From the NCBI GenBank assembly GCA_964477035.1, contig CAYZCW010000001.1:372001-436000 (forward strand): a stretch of 64,000 nucleotides of DNA, in the 5' to 3' direction. The translations under genes were made by a program, and so were the position numbers. How positions within the stretch are numbered: position 1 is the first letter of the stretch; each line of letters starts with the position of its first letter. Shown here piece after piece: positions 41,492 to 49,222 of this stretch. This stretch comes from SLSG01 sp964477035 (GTDB lineage Bacteria; Bacteroidota; Bacteroidia; Bacteroidales; UBA7960). Below the pieces are notes generated by a model that did no database searches, was not told the origin of the DNA, and saw only the letters and a list, made by a program, of their open reading frames with translations.

Positions 41492-42421
41492 TCAGTGCAC
41501 GTCCAGGCCGTGGCGCATATAAATCAGGTGCTCCAGGGTTTTGAGGATTTCTTCCATGTATTCATTGACTGCCCGGACGCTGCCCGGCAAGGTGTAGATG
41601 AGCGTGCCTCCCATCAGGCCGGCAACGCCCCTGCTGAGAAGGGCGTTGGGCTTCTTCTGGCCGTACTTGACCCGGATCATTTCCATGATGCCCGGGATTT
41701 CCTTGTCGAGCATGGGGCCAATGGTTTCCACCGTGATGTCGCGGGGTCCGATCCCGGTACCGCCGGTGGTGATGATCACATCCACCTCGTCGTACACAGT
41801 GCGTTCAATAAGGACTTGCAGGCTGGAGGTGTCGTCGGGGATGACACTGTGGCTGACTTTGATCTGCCGGGGCTTGCCTTCAAAATGCCGTTGGAGGATT
41901 TCCACGATGCGCGGGCCGCTGCGGTCCTCATACTGTCCCTTGCTGGCGCGGTCGCTCAGGGTGACCACCTGAAAACGAAGCACCCTGGGAACGTACTCCA
42001 GCACATCTCCCGGACGCAGGGACCCCTGGCGGATCACCCGGGCGAAGATGCCCTCTTTGGGCATGACGCAATGGCCCACCTCCCGGAAAATGGCACAGGA
42101 TGTGCCGTGGCACTCCTTGCCGATCTGGGTGACCTCCAATTCCACATGCTGGCCCACGAACCGGTCCAGCGGGGAGGTTTTTACCAGTTCGATGCCCTCG
42201 GTCGTGAGGTTTTCTGCAAATTCGCCAAAGGCAATGGAACGGCCGGCTTCCCGGGAGAAGCGGTCGATGCTTTCCTTACCCAGCAGGCTGACCTGTCGGT
42301 GCCAGGCCCCGGCATGGGCATCGTTCATGACCCCCAGGTGGTTCAGGGTGATCTCCCCGGCGGGCTCCTTGATGGTGCCCTTATCTGCCGAGGTGTTGAC
42401 GGACAATATCTTTAATGCCAT
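41492..42421 (-). CDS. MOSC domain fused to MogA/MoaB-like molybdopterin-binding domain
   Basis: A 309-residue two-domain protein. Residues 1-145 are a MOSC domain (NHLGVMNDAHAG, GKECHGTSCAIF with Cys104 and Cys109, and GIFARVIRQGSLRPGD), a module that handles sulfur carried by Mo-cofactor. Residues 150-309 are a MogA/MoaB domain (VVTLSDRAS, TTGGTGIGPRD at 218-228, SRGVAGLMGGTLIYTLPG), which adenylates molybdopterin. The fusion suggests coupling of cofactor adenylation with sulfur transfer or cofactor binding. It is the last gene of the moeB-moeA-moaA-moaC operon, 4 bases after moaC. ATG 42421 begins the MOSC strand; nine residues upstream are unlikely. Confidence 0.92.
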   Translation of the reverse strand: MALKILSVNTSADKGTIKEPAGEITLNHLGVMNDAHAGAWHRQVSLLGKESIDRFSREAGRSIAFGEFAENLTTEGIELVKTSPLDRFVGQHVELEVTQIGKECHGTSCAIFREVGHCVMPKEGIFARVIRQGSLRPGDVLEYVPRVLRFQVVTLSDRASKGQYEDRSGPRIVEILQRHFEGKPRQIKVSHSVIPDDTSSLQVLIERTVYDEVDVIITTGGTGIGPRDITVETIGPMLDKEIPGIMEMIRVKYGQKKPNALLSRGVAGLMGGTLIYTLPGSVRAVNEYMEEILKTLEHLIYMRHGLDVH

Positions 42422-42425
42422 GGGT

Positions 42426-42890
42426 CTATTGTTTGGTTTTATCCACAAGGGTAATGCCTTCGATGACCATCTGTTTGTCTGCGGCCTTGCACATGTCGTA
42501 GACCGTGAGCAGGGCGACCGATACGGCTGTCAGGGCCTCCATCTCCACCCCCGTCTGGCCGTTGCAGCGCACCGTGGCGACCACTTCGACGCCGGCACCT
42601 GGTTCCCCGGTCTCATGCAGGGTGGTCCTGACCTGGACGGAGGTGATGGCCAGTGGATGGCAGAGGGGGATCAGGCTTGCCGTTTGCTTGGCCGCCTGAA
42701 TGCCGGCGATCTCGGCCACGGTCAGCACATCCCCCTTCTTGACTTCGTTGTCCCCGATAAGCCGGGCGGTATGGGCCTGCAGCCTGATAAAGCCTTTGGC
42801 TGTGGCCGAGCGCTGCTGGGTGGGCTTGCCCCCCACGTCGACCATGCGGGCCTTGCCTGCTGCATCGGTATGGGAAAGTTTATTTGTCAT
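42426..42890 (-). CDS. moaC: Cyclic pyranopterin monophosphate synthase
   Basis: Turns the MoaA product 3',8-cyclo-GTP into cyclic pyranopterin monophosphate in molybdenum cofactor synthesis. The 154-residue chain shows MVDVGGKPTQQRSATAKG, the active-site segment LIPLCHPLAITSV and VEMEALTAVSVALLTVYDMCK, followed by the conserved IEGITLVDKT end. The start ATG 42890 is supported by the family N-terminus. It lies 96 bases after moaA in the same operon. Confidence 0.97.
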   Translation of the reverse strand: MTNKLSHTDAAGKARMVDVGGKPTQQRSATAKGFIRLQAHTARLIGDNEVKKGDVLTVAEIAGIQAAKQTASLIPLCHPLAITSVQVRTTLHETGEPGAGVEVVATVRCNGQTGVEMEALTAVSVALLTVYDMCKAADKQMVIEGITLVDKTKQ

Positions 42891-42986
42891 GGACCGTTGG
42901 TGTGTCAATGGTTTATGTTTCATACGGGACGGGGTGGCCCTTGTCCGGCCGGGAGCTGTCCTGGCCCTGCAAGTCCTTCCCCTGGC

Positions 42987-43787
42987 TCAGCCCCCGATCT
43001 GGTGGAAGCAGCCGCCCTGGTTGAGGGTGCCCTTTTCAGGCTTGGCCCCCAGGGCCAATTCGATGGCCCGACGGATTCCCAGCTCCCGGATATCGTATTC
43101 CAGTCCGCTGAACAGGCAGGGTTTCATCCTGCCGTTGCTTGTCAGGCGCAGGCGGTTGCAATGGACACAGTCTCCCCCGCTGCCACCCTCCACGATGCCA
43201 AAATCACCGGAACCCAGATCCATCTGCGGAATAAACCGCCCTTCCAGTCCGTGGTCGAGGCAGTATTGCCGCACCGCCATGGCTTCTTCCTCCCTGTGTT
43301 CACCCCCGACCACACAGTTGATCTTGATTGGGCTGAGGCCGGCCCTGCGTGCGGCTTCGATGCCGCTAAACACCCTGCGGATGTCTCCGCCCCGGGTCAC
43401 CTGCCTGAATTTTTCCTCGTCCACCGTGTCGAGGCTGACGTTGACCCTGTGAAGGCCTGCCTTCGCCAGGGATTCTGCATACCGTTCCAGCAGGATCCCG
43501 TTGGTGGTCATTGCCATATCCCTGACCCCCTGAACGGAAGCGATCATGGCCACCAGCTCCACGATGTCCTTTCGCACCAGGGGCTCTCCCCCGGTAAGCC
43601 GGATCTTGTCAATGCCCAGGGGGACGGCCACCGACACGACCTCCCGGATCTCTTCATAGGACAGGATGTCCTCATGTCTGAGCAGGCAAACCCCTTCTTC
43701 CGGCATGCAGTAACGGCAGCGCAGGTTGCACCGGTCGGTTACCGAGATGCGCAGGTAATTGATCTTTCTGTTAAAGCGGTCTAACAT
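42987..43787 (-). CDS. moaA: GTP 3',8-cyclase MoaA, compact form
   Basis: A radical-SAM enzyme that starts molybdenum cofactor synthesis. The 266-residue protein has the SAM cluster motif CNLRCRYC (Cys20, 24, 27), IRLTGGEPLVRKDI, the C-terminal cluster Cys207, Cys210 and Cys224 in DCVHCNRLRLTSNGRMKPC, and the conserved final Gly-Gly (HQIGG). E. coli MoaA has about 329 residues with the second cluster at 257/260/274. The roughly 50 missing residues fall between RFIPQM and the second cluster. Its start overlaps the end of moeA by 17 bases. The long frame upstream lies inside moeA and is not coding. Confidence 0.93.
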   Translation of the reverse strand: MLDRFNRKINYLRISVTDRCNLRCRYCMPEEGVCLLRHEDILSYEEIREVVSVAVPLGIDKIRLTGGEPLVRKDIVELVAMIASVQGVRDMAMTTNGILLERYAESLAKAGLHRVNVSLDTVDEEKFRQVTRGGDIRRVFSGIEAARRAGLSPIKINCVVGGEHREEEAMAVRQYCLDHGLEGRFIPQMDLGSGDFGIVEGGSGGDCVHCNRLRLTSNGRMKPCLFSGLEYDIRELGIRRAIELALGAKPEKGTLNQGGCFHQIGG

Positions 43788-44946
43788 CAACGGGGGTTCC
43801 TTTCTGGATGTCACTGACACCGATGGGTATGGCCATGATCCCTGTGGCAAGGCAGATGGCCTGGAGGTGGGCCGAGCCATGGTAGGTGACCGGCACCACC
43901 TGGCCGCCATCCTCCATGCGAACCGGCACAAACTCGAGGCGGTCGGCCTTTCTGCGCGAAAAGCCGGTTCCCAGCGGAAGGCGATGAACGGGAGGTTGGA
44001 AGTCATGCCCCATCATGGCGTACAACAAGGGTTTGACAAATACTTCAAAATTGATAAAGGAAGAAACCGGGTTTCCCGGCAGGCCGAACACCACAGAACG
44101 GTCCGTGCGGCCAAAAACGGTTGGCCGTCCGGGTTTGACCGCGACCTTGCGGAAGAGGATCTCCACCCCGGTTTTTTTCATGATCTCCGGCACGAAATCG
44201 TAGTCTCCCATCGACACCCCGCCGCTGAGGACCACCACATCATTTTCCGCCAGGGCTTTGGAAAGGGCCCGTTCGGTTGCCTTTTCATCGTCGGGGATGA
44301 TGCCCATGTAGTGGGGGATGCAATGCATGGCCCGAACCTGGGCGGTCAGCTGGAACCCGTTGGTGTTGCGGATCTTGCCCGGCGGGGGCAGTGTTTCGGG
44401 CTCCACCAGTTCGTCTCCCGTGGAGAGGATGCCCACCCGGACCCGCCTGGCCACCAGGGGGCGGACACAGCCTGTGGCGGCCAGCATGCCAATGTGCCGG
44501 GGCATCACGGGCATGCCCCGTTCCCAGACCAGGTCCCCCGTGCGCACGTCTTCCCCTTTCCGGGCGATGTTGGGGGCCGTTTTTTCTCCTGTGAAGCGGA
44601 TGCGGTCCCGTCCGGTGGCCTCTGTATGCTCCACCATGATGACCGTGTCGGCGCCTTCCGGCACCATGGCGCCGGTCATGATCCTGGTGCACTCTCCGGG
44701 GCCGGTCTTTTTCGTTGGCAGTTGCCCTGCTGCAACGACCTCAACGACCCGCAACTCTTCCCCCAGGTCGCTGCGCCGGCAGGCATATCCGTCCATGGCG
44801 GCCTTGTCGAAGGGGGGCATATCCACATCCGAGTAGACATCCTCTGCCAGTATGCGGTGCAGGGATTCCTGGAAGGGGATGCGTTCCGTGCCGGTGGGCC
44901 TGGCCTGGCGCAGGACGGTCTCCAGGGCCTTTTCGAACGGGATCAT
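43771..44946 (-). CDS. moeA: Molybdopterin molybdotransferase
   Basis: Inserts molybdate (or tungstate) into adenylated molybdopterin. The 391 residues show the expected domains: an N-terminal part with ILAEDVYSDVDMPPFDKAAMDGYA, a RIMTGAMVPEGADTVIMVEHTE stretch with the conserved acidic residue, and the MogA-like domain with ILSTGDELVEP and VVLSGGVSMGDYDFVPE. GLPGNPVSSFINFEVFV and a short C-terminal barrel follow. It overlaps the upstream adenylyltransferase gene by 4 bases and the downstream moaA by 17. Confidence 0.97.
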   Translation of the reverse strand: MIPFEKALETVLRQARPTGTERIPFQESLHRILAEDVYSDVDMPPFDKAAMDGYACRRSDLGEELRVVEVVAAGQLPTKKTGPGECTRIMTGAMVPEGADTVIMVEHTEATGRDRIRFTGEKTAPNIARKGEDVRTGDLVWERGMPVMPRHIGMLAATGCVRPLVARRVRVGILSTGDELVEPETLPPPGKIRNTNGFQLTAQVRAMHCIPHYMGIIPDDEKATERALSKALAENDVVVLSGGVSMGDYDFVPEIMKKTGVEILFRKVAVKPGRPTVFGRTDRSVVFGLPGNPVSSFINFEVFVKPLLYAMMGHDFQPPVHRLPLGTGFSRRKADRLEFVPVRMEDGGQVVPVTYHGSAHLQAICLATGIMAIPIGVSDIQKGTPVDVRPL

Positions 44947-45668
44947 GGCTTGGTGGTGTTGGGTTGCCGGGCCGCATCCTGATGGTCCGGCAACAGGTCA
45001 ATGATTTCATAAACCTGATCCAGGGTATTGATCGCAAGGATCCGGTTTCTGAGCGGGCTGCCCTTTCCCAGCAGCACCTTCAGGGCCTCAGCCACCTGTA
45101 TGGAGGCCGCCAGGGCCGGGGTGAAGGACGGGTTGCCCAGGCTGGTCTCCATGCCCTTGTCCGCCCCTTCGGGATAGATCAGGTCCAGGGTGCGGTCGCC
45201 CGGGAAGACCGTGGTGATCTGGGCATACCAGCCGGCAATGGCTGCCGAGACAAGGGGTATGCCGAGCCTGCCGGCCGCCTCCTGCAACACCTTGCGCGAA
45301 GAAATGCTGTCCAGTGCATCGCATACCAGGTCGTGGCCCTGCAGCAATTCCCCTGCATTCTCCCTGGTGAGCCGGGTCTGCAGGGCCCGGACCTTGATGT
45401 CGGGGTTGACCCTCCCCAGGTGCCTTCTGGCTTCGCCGGCCTTGGGCCTGCCCAGGTTCCCCGGATGGGACAACAGCTGCCGGTTCAGGTTGGAAGGTTC
45501 GAACACATCGGAATCGATGGCCGTCAGGTACCCGATGCCAAGCCGGGCAAGCATCTCCAGGATGTGCCCCCCCAATCCGCCACAGCCCACAACGGCCACG
45601 TGAAAGCGGCGCAGCCGGGTGTTTTCTTCCGGGCTCAGCATGGATTCGTTGCGAAGGTACCTTTCCAT
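44943..45668 (-). CDS. MoeB/ThiF/HesA-family adenylyltransferase
   Basis: An E1-like enzyme that adenylates the C-terminal Gly-Gly of a small sulfur-carrier protein such as MoaD or ThiS. The 241-residue chain has the ATP-binding GCGGLGG (28-34), DSDVFEPSNLNRQ and CDALDSISSRKVL. The CxxC pairs that bind zinc in E. coli MoeB are absent. First gene of the molybdenum-cofactor operon, so a MoeB role is likely, although no moaD is present in the window. ATG 45668 is chosen; a GTG at 45686 would add six residues. Confidence 0.87.
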   Translation of the reverse strand: MERYLRNESMLSPEENTRLRRFHVAVVGCGGLGGHILEMLARLGIGYLTAIDSDVFEPSNLNRQLLSHPGNLGRPKAGEARRHLGRVNPDIKVRALQTRLTRENAGELLQGHDLVCDALDSISSRKVLQEAAGRLGIPLVSAAIAGWYAQITTVFPGDRTLDLIYPEGADKGMETSLGNPSFTPALAASIQVAEALKVLLGKGSPLRNRILAINTLDQVYEIIDLLPDHQDAARQPNTTKP

Positions 45669-45733
45669 CGGATGGTTTTGCTGCACGAAATTACAAAATT
45701 CCCCCGAAAGGAGGTTGTTCCCTTAATTGTGGT

Positions 45734-45741
45734 TATTTTTG
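45734..45741 (+). promoter_or_regulatory. -7 element of modBC
   Basis: TATTTTTG is an exact TAnnTTTG match 37 bases before the modB ATG. A one-mismatch box on the other strand (TAATTTCG, 45693 to 45686) may serve the divergent molybdenum-cofactor operon. Confidence 0.5.
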
Positions 45742-45777
45742 CCTGTCTTGTACGGACAGGCAATCAAAGACGGCGGC

Positions 45778-46566
45778 ATGCTGCAGAACTGGAAAATCAG
45801 GCTGGTGTTTCTTTTCCTTGGCGGAGCCGTGCTGCTGTTTGTCGTGGCCCCGGTGGCGGGGCTCTTCCTCAAGACATCGGGCGGGCAATACGCGGAAACG
45901 GTGACCGATCCGGAGGTGTTGCGCAGCATCCGGCTCACCCTGCTCTGTTCCCTGGCAGGAACCCTGGTCTTCGGACTGGGCGCCGTCCCCCTGGCGTATG
46001 TCCTGGCCCGCCGGGAATTCCTGTTCAAAGGGCTGGTAAACGGGCTCGTCGACCTGCCCGTGGTCATTCCCCATTCGGCAGCCGGCATCGCCCTGCTGGG
46101 GCTTGTCAGCAGGGGCAGCTGGCTGGGAAAGGCGGGCGAGGCTGCCGGGATCCAGTTTGTCGGGGGCGTGGCCGGGATCGTTCTGGCCATGGCTTTTGTC
46201 AGTCTTCCCTTCCTGGTGAACGCAGCCCGGGACGGGTTTGCCGCCGTGCCGGAAAAACTGGAAAAGGCCGCCCTGAACCTGGGCGCTTCCCCCTGGCGGG
46301 TGTTCTTCTCCATCTCCCTGCCCCTTGCCAGGCGGTCGGTCCTGACCGGGCTGACGATGATGTGGGCGAGGGGGCTGAGCGAATTCGGGGCCGTGGTAAT
46401 CATTGCCTACCATCCCATGGTGGCCCCGGTCCTGATCTGGGAACGCTTTGCGTCCTTCGGACTGGCCTATGCCCGGCCCGTGGCGGCGGTGTTCGTGCTG
46501 GTATGCCTGGCCGTATTTGTTGTGCTGCGTCTTCTGGCCCAAAAAACCGAGCATGTTAGATATTGA
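45778..46566 (+). CDS. modB: Molybdate/tungstate-type ABC transporter permease
   Basis: An inner-membrane permease of 262 residues with about six hydrophobic segments. The ATPase-contact EAA loop is clear (LEKAALNLGASPWRVFFSISLPLA). The overall pattern (LPVVIPHSAAGIALLGL early, RGLSEFGAVVIIAYHP after the EAA loop) is that of the ModB/WtpB/TupB group for molybdate, tungstate and sulfate. The specificity call rests on the divergent molybdenum-cofactor operon. ATG 45778 fits the N-terminus; an in-frame TTG at 45727 overlaps the promoter. Its coding end overlaps modC by 14 bases. Confidence 0.88.
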   Translation: MLQNWKIRLVFLFLGGAVLLFVVAPVAGLFLKTSGGQYAETVTDPEVLRSIRLTLLCSLAGTLVFGLGAVPLAYVLARREFLFKGLVNGLVDLPVVIPHSAAGIALLGLVSRGSWLGKAGEAAGIQFVGGVAGIVLAMAFVSLPFLVNAARDGFAAVPEKLEKAALNLGASPWRVFFSISLPLARRSVLTGLTMMWARGLSEFGAVVIIAYHPMVAPVLIWERFASFGLAYARPVAAVFVLVCLAVFVVLRLLAQKTEHVRY

Positions 46567-47620
46567 CCATATTCGTGTGTCCTTTCCCGGCTTTTCCCTG
46601 GAGGAAGTGTCCCTGCATGTGGCATCGGGCGACTACCTGGCCCTGCTGGGGGTGAGCGGGGCCGGCAAAACGGTCCTGCTGGAGGTGCTGGCCGGACTGA
46701 TCCGGCCGTCTTCCGGACGCATCCTGCTCAACGGCAGGGACATTACCCGTGACAAGGTGCAAGGCAGGGGCATCGGGCTGGTGTACCAGGACCTGAGCCT
46801 GTTTCCCCACATGACTGTCAGGCAGAACATCGGTTACCCTTTGAAGGAAATCCTTCCCAACAGGCAGGACAGGGACTTGCGTGTCCGGGAGCTGGCAGCG
46901 GAAACCGGGATCCCCCACCTTCTGGACCGCCATCCCGGGACCCTCTCGGGAGGGGAGGCCCAGCGGGTGGCCCTGGCCCGCACCCTGGCGTCCGACCCCA
47001 AGGTGTTGCTTCTGGATGAGCCCCTGGCCAACCTGGATGTGAAACTGAAAGCCGGTCTCAGAAGCCTGCTGAGGAGGATACACCGTGGCGGAAAGACCGT
47101 CATCCATGTCACACACGATTTCATGGAGGCCGCCACCCTGGCCAACAGGGTGGCCGTGATCGAAAAAGGCCGGCTGGTGCAATGCGGGACGCCGGAGGAG
47201 GTGTTCCGGCACCCGGCCACCGAGTTTGTGGCCCGCTTCGGCGGGGTGAAAAACCTCTTTGCCTGCCGGGTGGAGGGGGTCCCTTCCCAGGTCGGGATGT
47301 GCAAGGCCCGCGTAGGGGACGGCATGGTCCTTTTTTTCGTCGGACAGGCAGGTGCCGGGCGGGGCTTCGTCATGGTTCCCCAGGAAGATATTTTCCTGTC
47401 GGAGGGCCGCCTCGACAGTTCGGCCGTCAACCAGTTGCACGGCACCATCACCGAGGTGCTGCATTCGGGGCAGGGGGTCGAGGTCGTGGCAGAAAGCGGA
47501 GAGGGCGTCTCCTTCGTGGCCTCCGTGAGCAGGAAGTCCCTGGATCGCATGGACCTGCATCCCGGCAAACCAGTCTGGCTGAGTTTCAAGGCTTCGGCCG
47601 TCCGGTTCATTCCTGACTGA
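46553..47620 (+). CDS. modC: Molybdate/tungstate-type ABC transporter ATPase
   Basis: The ATP-binding subunit, 355 residues. Walker A GVSGAGKT (33-40), Q-loop Gln79, signature LSGGE (131-135), Walker B LLLDEP (152-157) and the switch His in VTHDF are intact. A C-terminal TOBE/mop-like domain from about 290 (LHGTITEVLHSGQGVEVVAE) probably binds oxyanion as a regulatory module. It partners with the overlapping modB. No substrate-binding protein gene (modA, wtpA or tupA) is next to the pair. Confidence 0.92.
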   Translation: MLDIDHIRVSFPGFSLEEVSLHVASGDYLALLGVSGAGKTVLLEVLAGLIRPSSGRILLNGRDITRDKVQGRGIGLVYQDLSLFPHMTVRQNIGYPLKEILPNRQDRDLRVRELAAETGIPHLLDRHPGTLSGGEAQRVALARTLASDPKVLLLDEPLANLDVKLKAGLRSLLRRIHRGGKTVIHVTHDFMEAATLANRVAVIEKGRLVQCGTPEEVFRHPATEFVARFGGVKNLFACRVEGVPSQVGMCKARVGDGMVLFFVGQAGAGRGFVMVPQEDIFLSEGRLDSSAVNQLHGTITEVLHSGQGVEVVAESGEGVSFVASVSRKSLDRMDLHPGKPVWLSFKASAVRFIPD

Positions 47621-47665
47621 TCCGACGCTGGAAAGAACAATGTGGCTTCTTGCTTGTTTTAGAGG

Positions 47666-47673
47666 TATGTTTG
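47666..47673 (+). promoter_or_regulatory. -7 element of the alkaline phosphatase gene
   Basis: TATGTTTG matches TAnnTTTG exactly, 25 bases before the start codon. No Pho-box-like repeat was recognised. Confidence 0.5.
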
Positions 47674-47698
47674 TTGGATAACCAAAAATTCTCAATGT

Positions 47699-49159
47699 AT
47701 GAAGATGACCAGAAGGTTTACGTTGCCCCTTTTCCTTTTTTTGTCGCTGGTGGGGTTTGCTTCCTGCCAGGGCGTTACGGAGGGGGCCCCGGCAGATGCG
47801 AACCGGCTCCCGGAGCCCAGGAACATTATCCTGCTGATTGGTGATGGCATGGGGTTCAACCATGTGCTGGCGGCCAATTATTACGAACACGGCCAGGAAG
47901 GTGCCCAGGTGTATGAGCAGGCCGACTGGATCAGGCTGGCCTCGGCCACCTACAACAGCGTGACCCGTATAAGCGATGGGGATACGATTTATACCGGAGG
48001 GTACAGCGCACAGGATGCCTGGACCAATGCGGAATACCTGAACCGGGCAGCCACCGGGAGTGCGGAAAGCGCCACGGCCATCTCCACCGGCATCAAAACC
48101 TACAGCACGGCCATCGGCATCGGCACCCGGGGAGACACCCTGACCCACATCAGCCAGGCAGCCAAGACCCTGGGGAAATCCACGGGGGTGGTCACCAGTG
48201 TTCCTTTGAGCCATGCTACCCCGGCGGGCTTTGCGGCCCATAACGAAAGCCGGCACAACTTCGGGGAAATTGCCGCTTACCTGCTCTTTCACACGCGCCT
48301 GGACGTGATCATGGGCGCAGGGAATCCCGACTACAACAATGATGGGCAGCCCGAGCAGGTATCAGAACGGTACATAGGCAACCGGGGGTTTTGGGAACAG
48401 CTGAAGGCCAATGACGGGAGGACCGAATTTGTGGTGGACGGAGAGACCTTGCTGGTCCTGGATGCCAATGGCGATGGGCAGCGGGATCCGTGGACCTTCA
48501 TTGAGTCCCGGGAGGACTTCCTGTCGCTGGCCGATGGGCCTGCGCCCCCGCGTGTACTGGGCGTGCCCCGCGCTTATTCCACCCTGCATTACGGCAGGAG
48601 CGGGGAAGAGGCGCTTTTGCCCTTCGAACGGCCCCTGAACCCGGAGGTTCCCACCCTGGTCGAAATGACCCGGGCGGCCCTGAATGTCTTGTCGAACAAT
48701 CCAACCGGGTTTTTCGTCATGATCGAAGGCGGTGCCATCGACTGGGCAGGGCATGACAACCACCTGGGCCGGATGATCGAGGAGCAGATCGATTTCAACC
48801 GGACCGTGGAGGCCGTGGTGGACTGGGTCGAACGGTACAGCAGCTGGGAGGAGACCCTGGTGATCGTCACCAGCGACCATGAGACGGGCTACCTGACCGG
48901 ACCGGACCATCCCGATCCGGTGATGGCGCCCGTGGTCAGCCGGGGCAAAGGGCAATTGCCCGATGGGGTCTGGCACAGCGACAATCACACGAATTCCCTG
49001 GTGCCTTTTTATGCGAAAGGGCCTGGAGCCGAATTGTTTCCCCTTCTGGCCGGGGAATTTGACCCGGTCAGGGGCCACTATATTCAGAACAGCGAGATCG
49101 CCCAGGCGGTGTTCCTGATGTGGGGCAAGCCCGGTATCAGTTCGCACAGGCTGCGGTAA
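47699..49159 (+). CDS. PhoA-family alkaline phosphatase, lipoprotein
   Basis: A 486-residue exported phosphomonoesterase. The leader ends GFASC (Cys23), giving a lipoprotein. Metal ligands and the active site can be traced: Asp49 in LIGDGMG, the nucleophile Ser121 in ATGSAESATAISTG, SHATPAGFAAH, EGGAIDWAGHDN, SDHETG and HSDNHTNSLVPF. In E. coli PhoA the residue before the nucleophile is Asp (Asp101-Ser102), here it is Gly120. Function is release of phosphate from organic esters at the cell surface or in the periplasm. It ends with a strong terminator. Confidence 0.94.
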   Translation: MKMTRRFTLPLFLFLSLVGFASCQGVTEGAPADANRLPEPRNIILLIGDGMGFNHVLAANYYEHGQEGAQVYEQADWIRLASATYNSVTRISDGDTIYTGGYSAQDAWTNAEYLNRAATGSAESATAISTGIKTYSTAIGIGTRGDTLTHISQAAKTLGKSTGVVTSVPLSHATPAGFAAHNESRHNFGEIAAYLLFHTRLDVIMGAGNPDYNNDGQPEQVSERYIGNRGFWEQLKANDGRTEFVVDGETLLVLDANGDGQRDPWTFIESREDFLSLADGPAPPRVLGVPRAYSTLHYGRSGEEALLPFERPLNPEVPTLVEMTRAALNVLSNNPTGFFVMIEGGAIDWAGHDNHLGRMIEEQIDFNRTVEAVVDWVERYSSWEETLVIVTSDHETGYLTGPDHPDPVMAPVVSRGKGQLPDGVWHSDNHTNSLVPFYAKGPGAELFPLLAGEFDPVRGHYIQNSEIAQAVFLMWGKPGISSHRLR

Positions 49160-49167
49160 GGAATGCA

Positions 49168-49205
49168 GTGGCCGGGGGAATGCCATTCCCCCGGCCACCG
49201 TTTTT
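49168..49205 (+). terminator. Strong Rho-independent terminator of the phosphatase gene
   Basis: Arms 49168-49182 and 49184-49198 are perfectly complementary over 15 bases, with the centre forming the loop, followed by TTTTT at 49201-49205. It begins 9 bases past the stop. Confidence 0.93.
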
Positions 49206-49222
49206 AACAGGCATTGCGGTGC

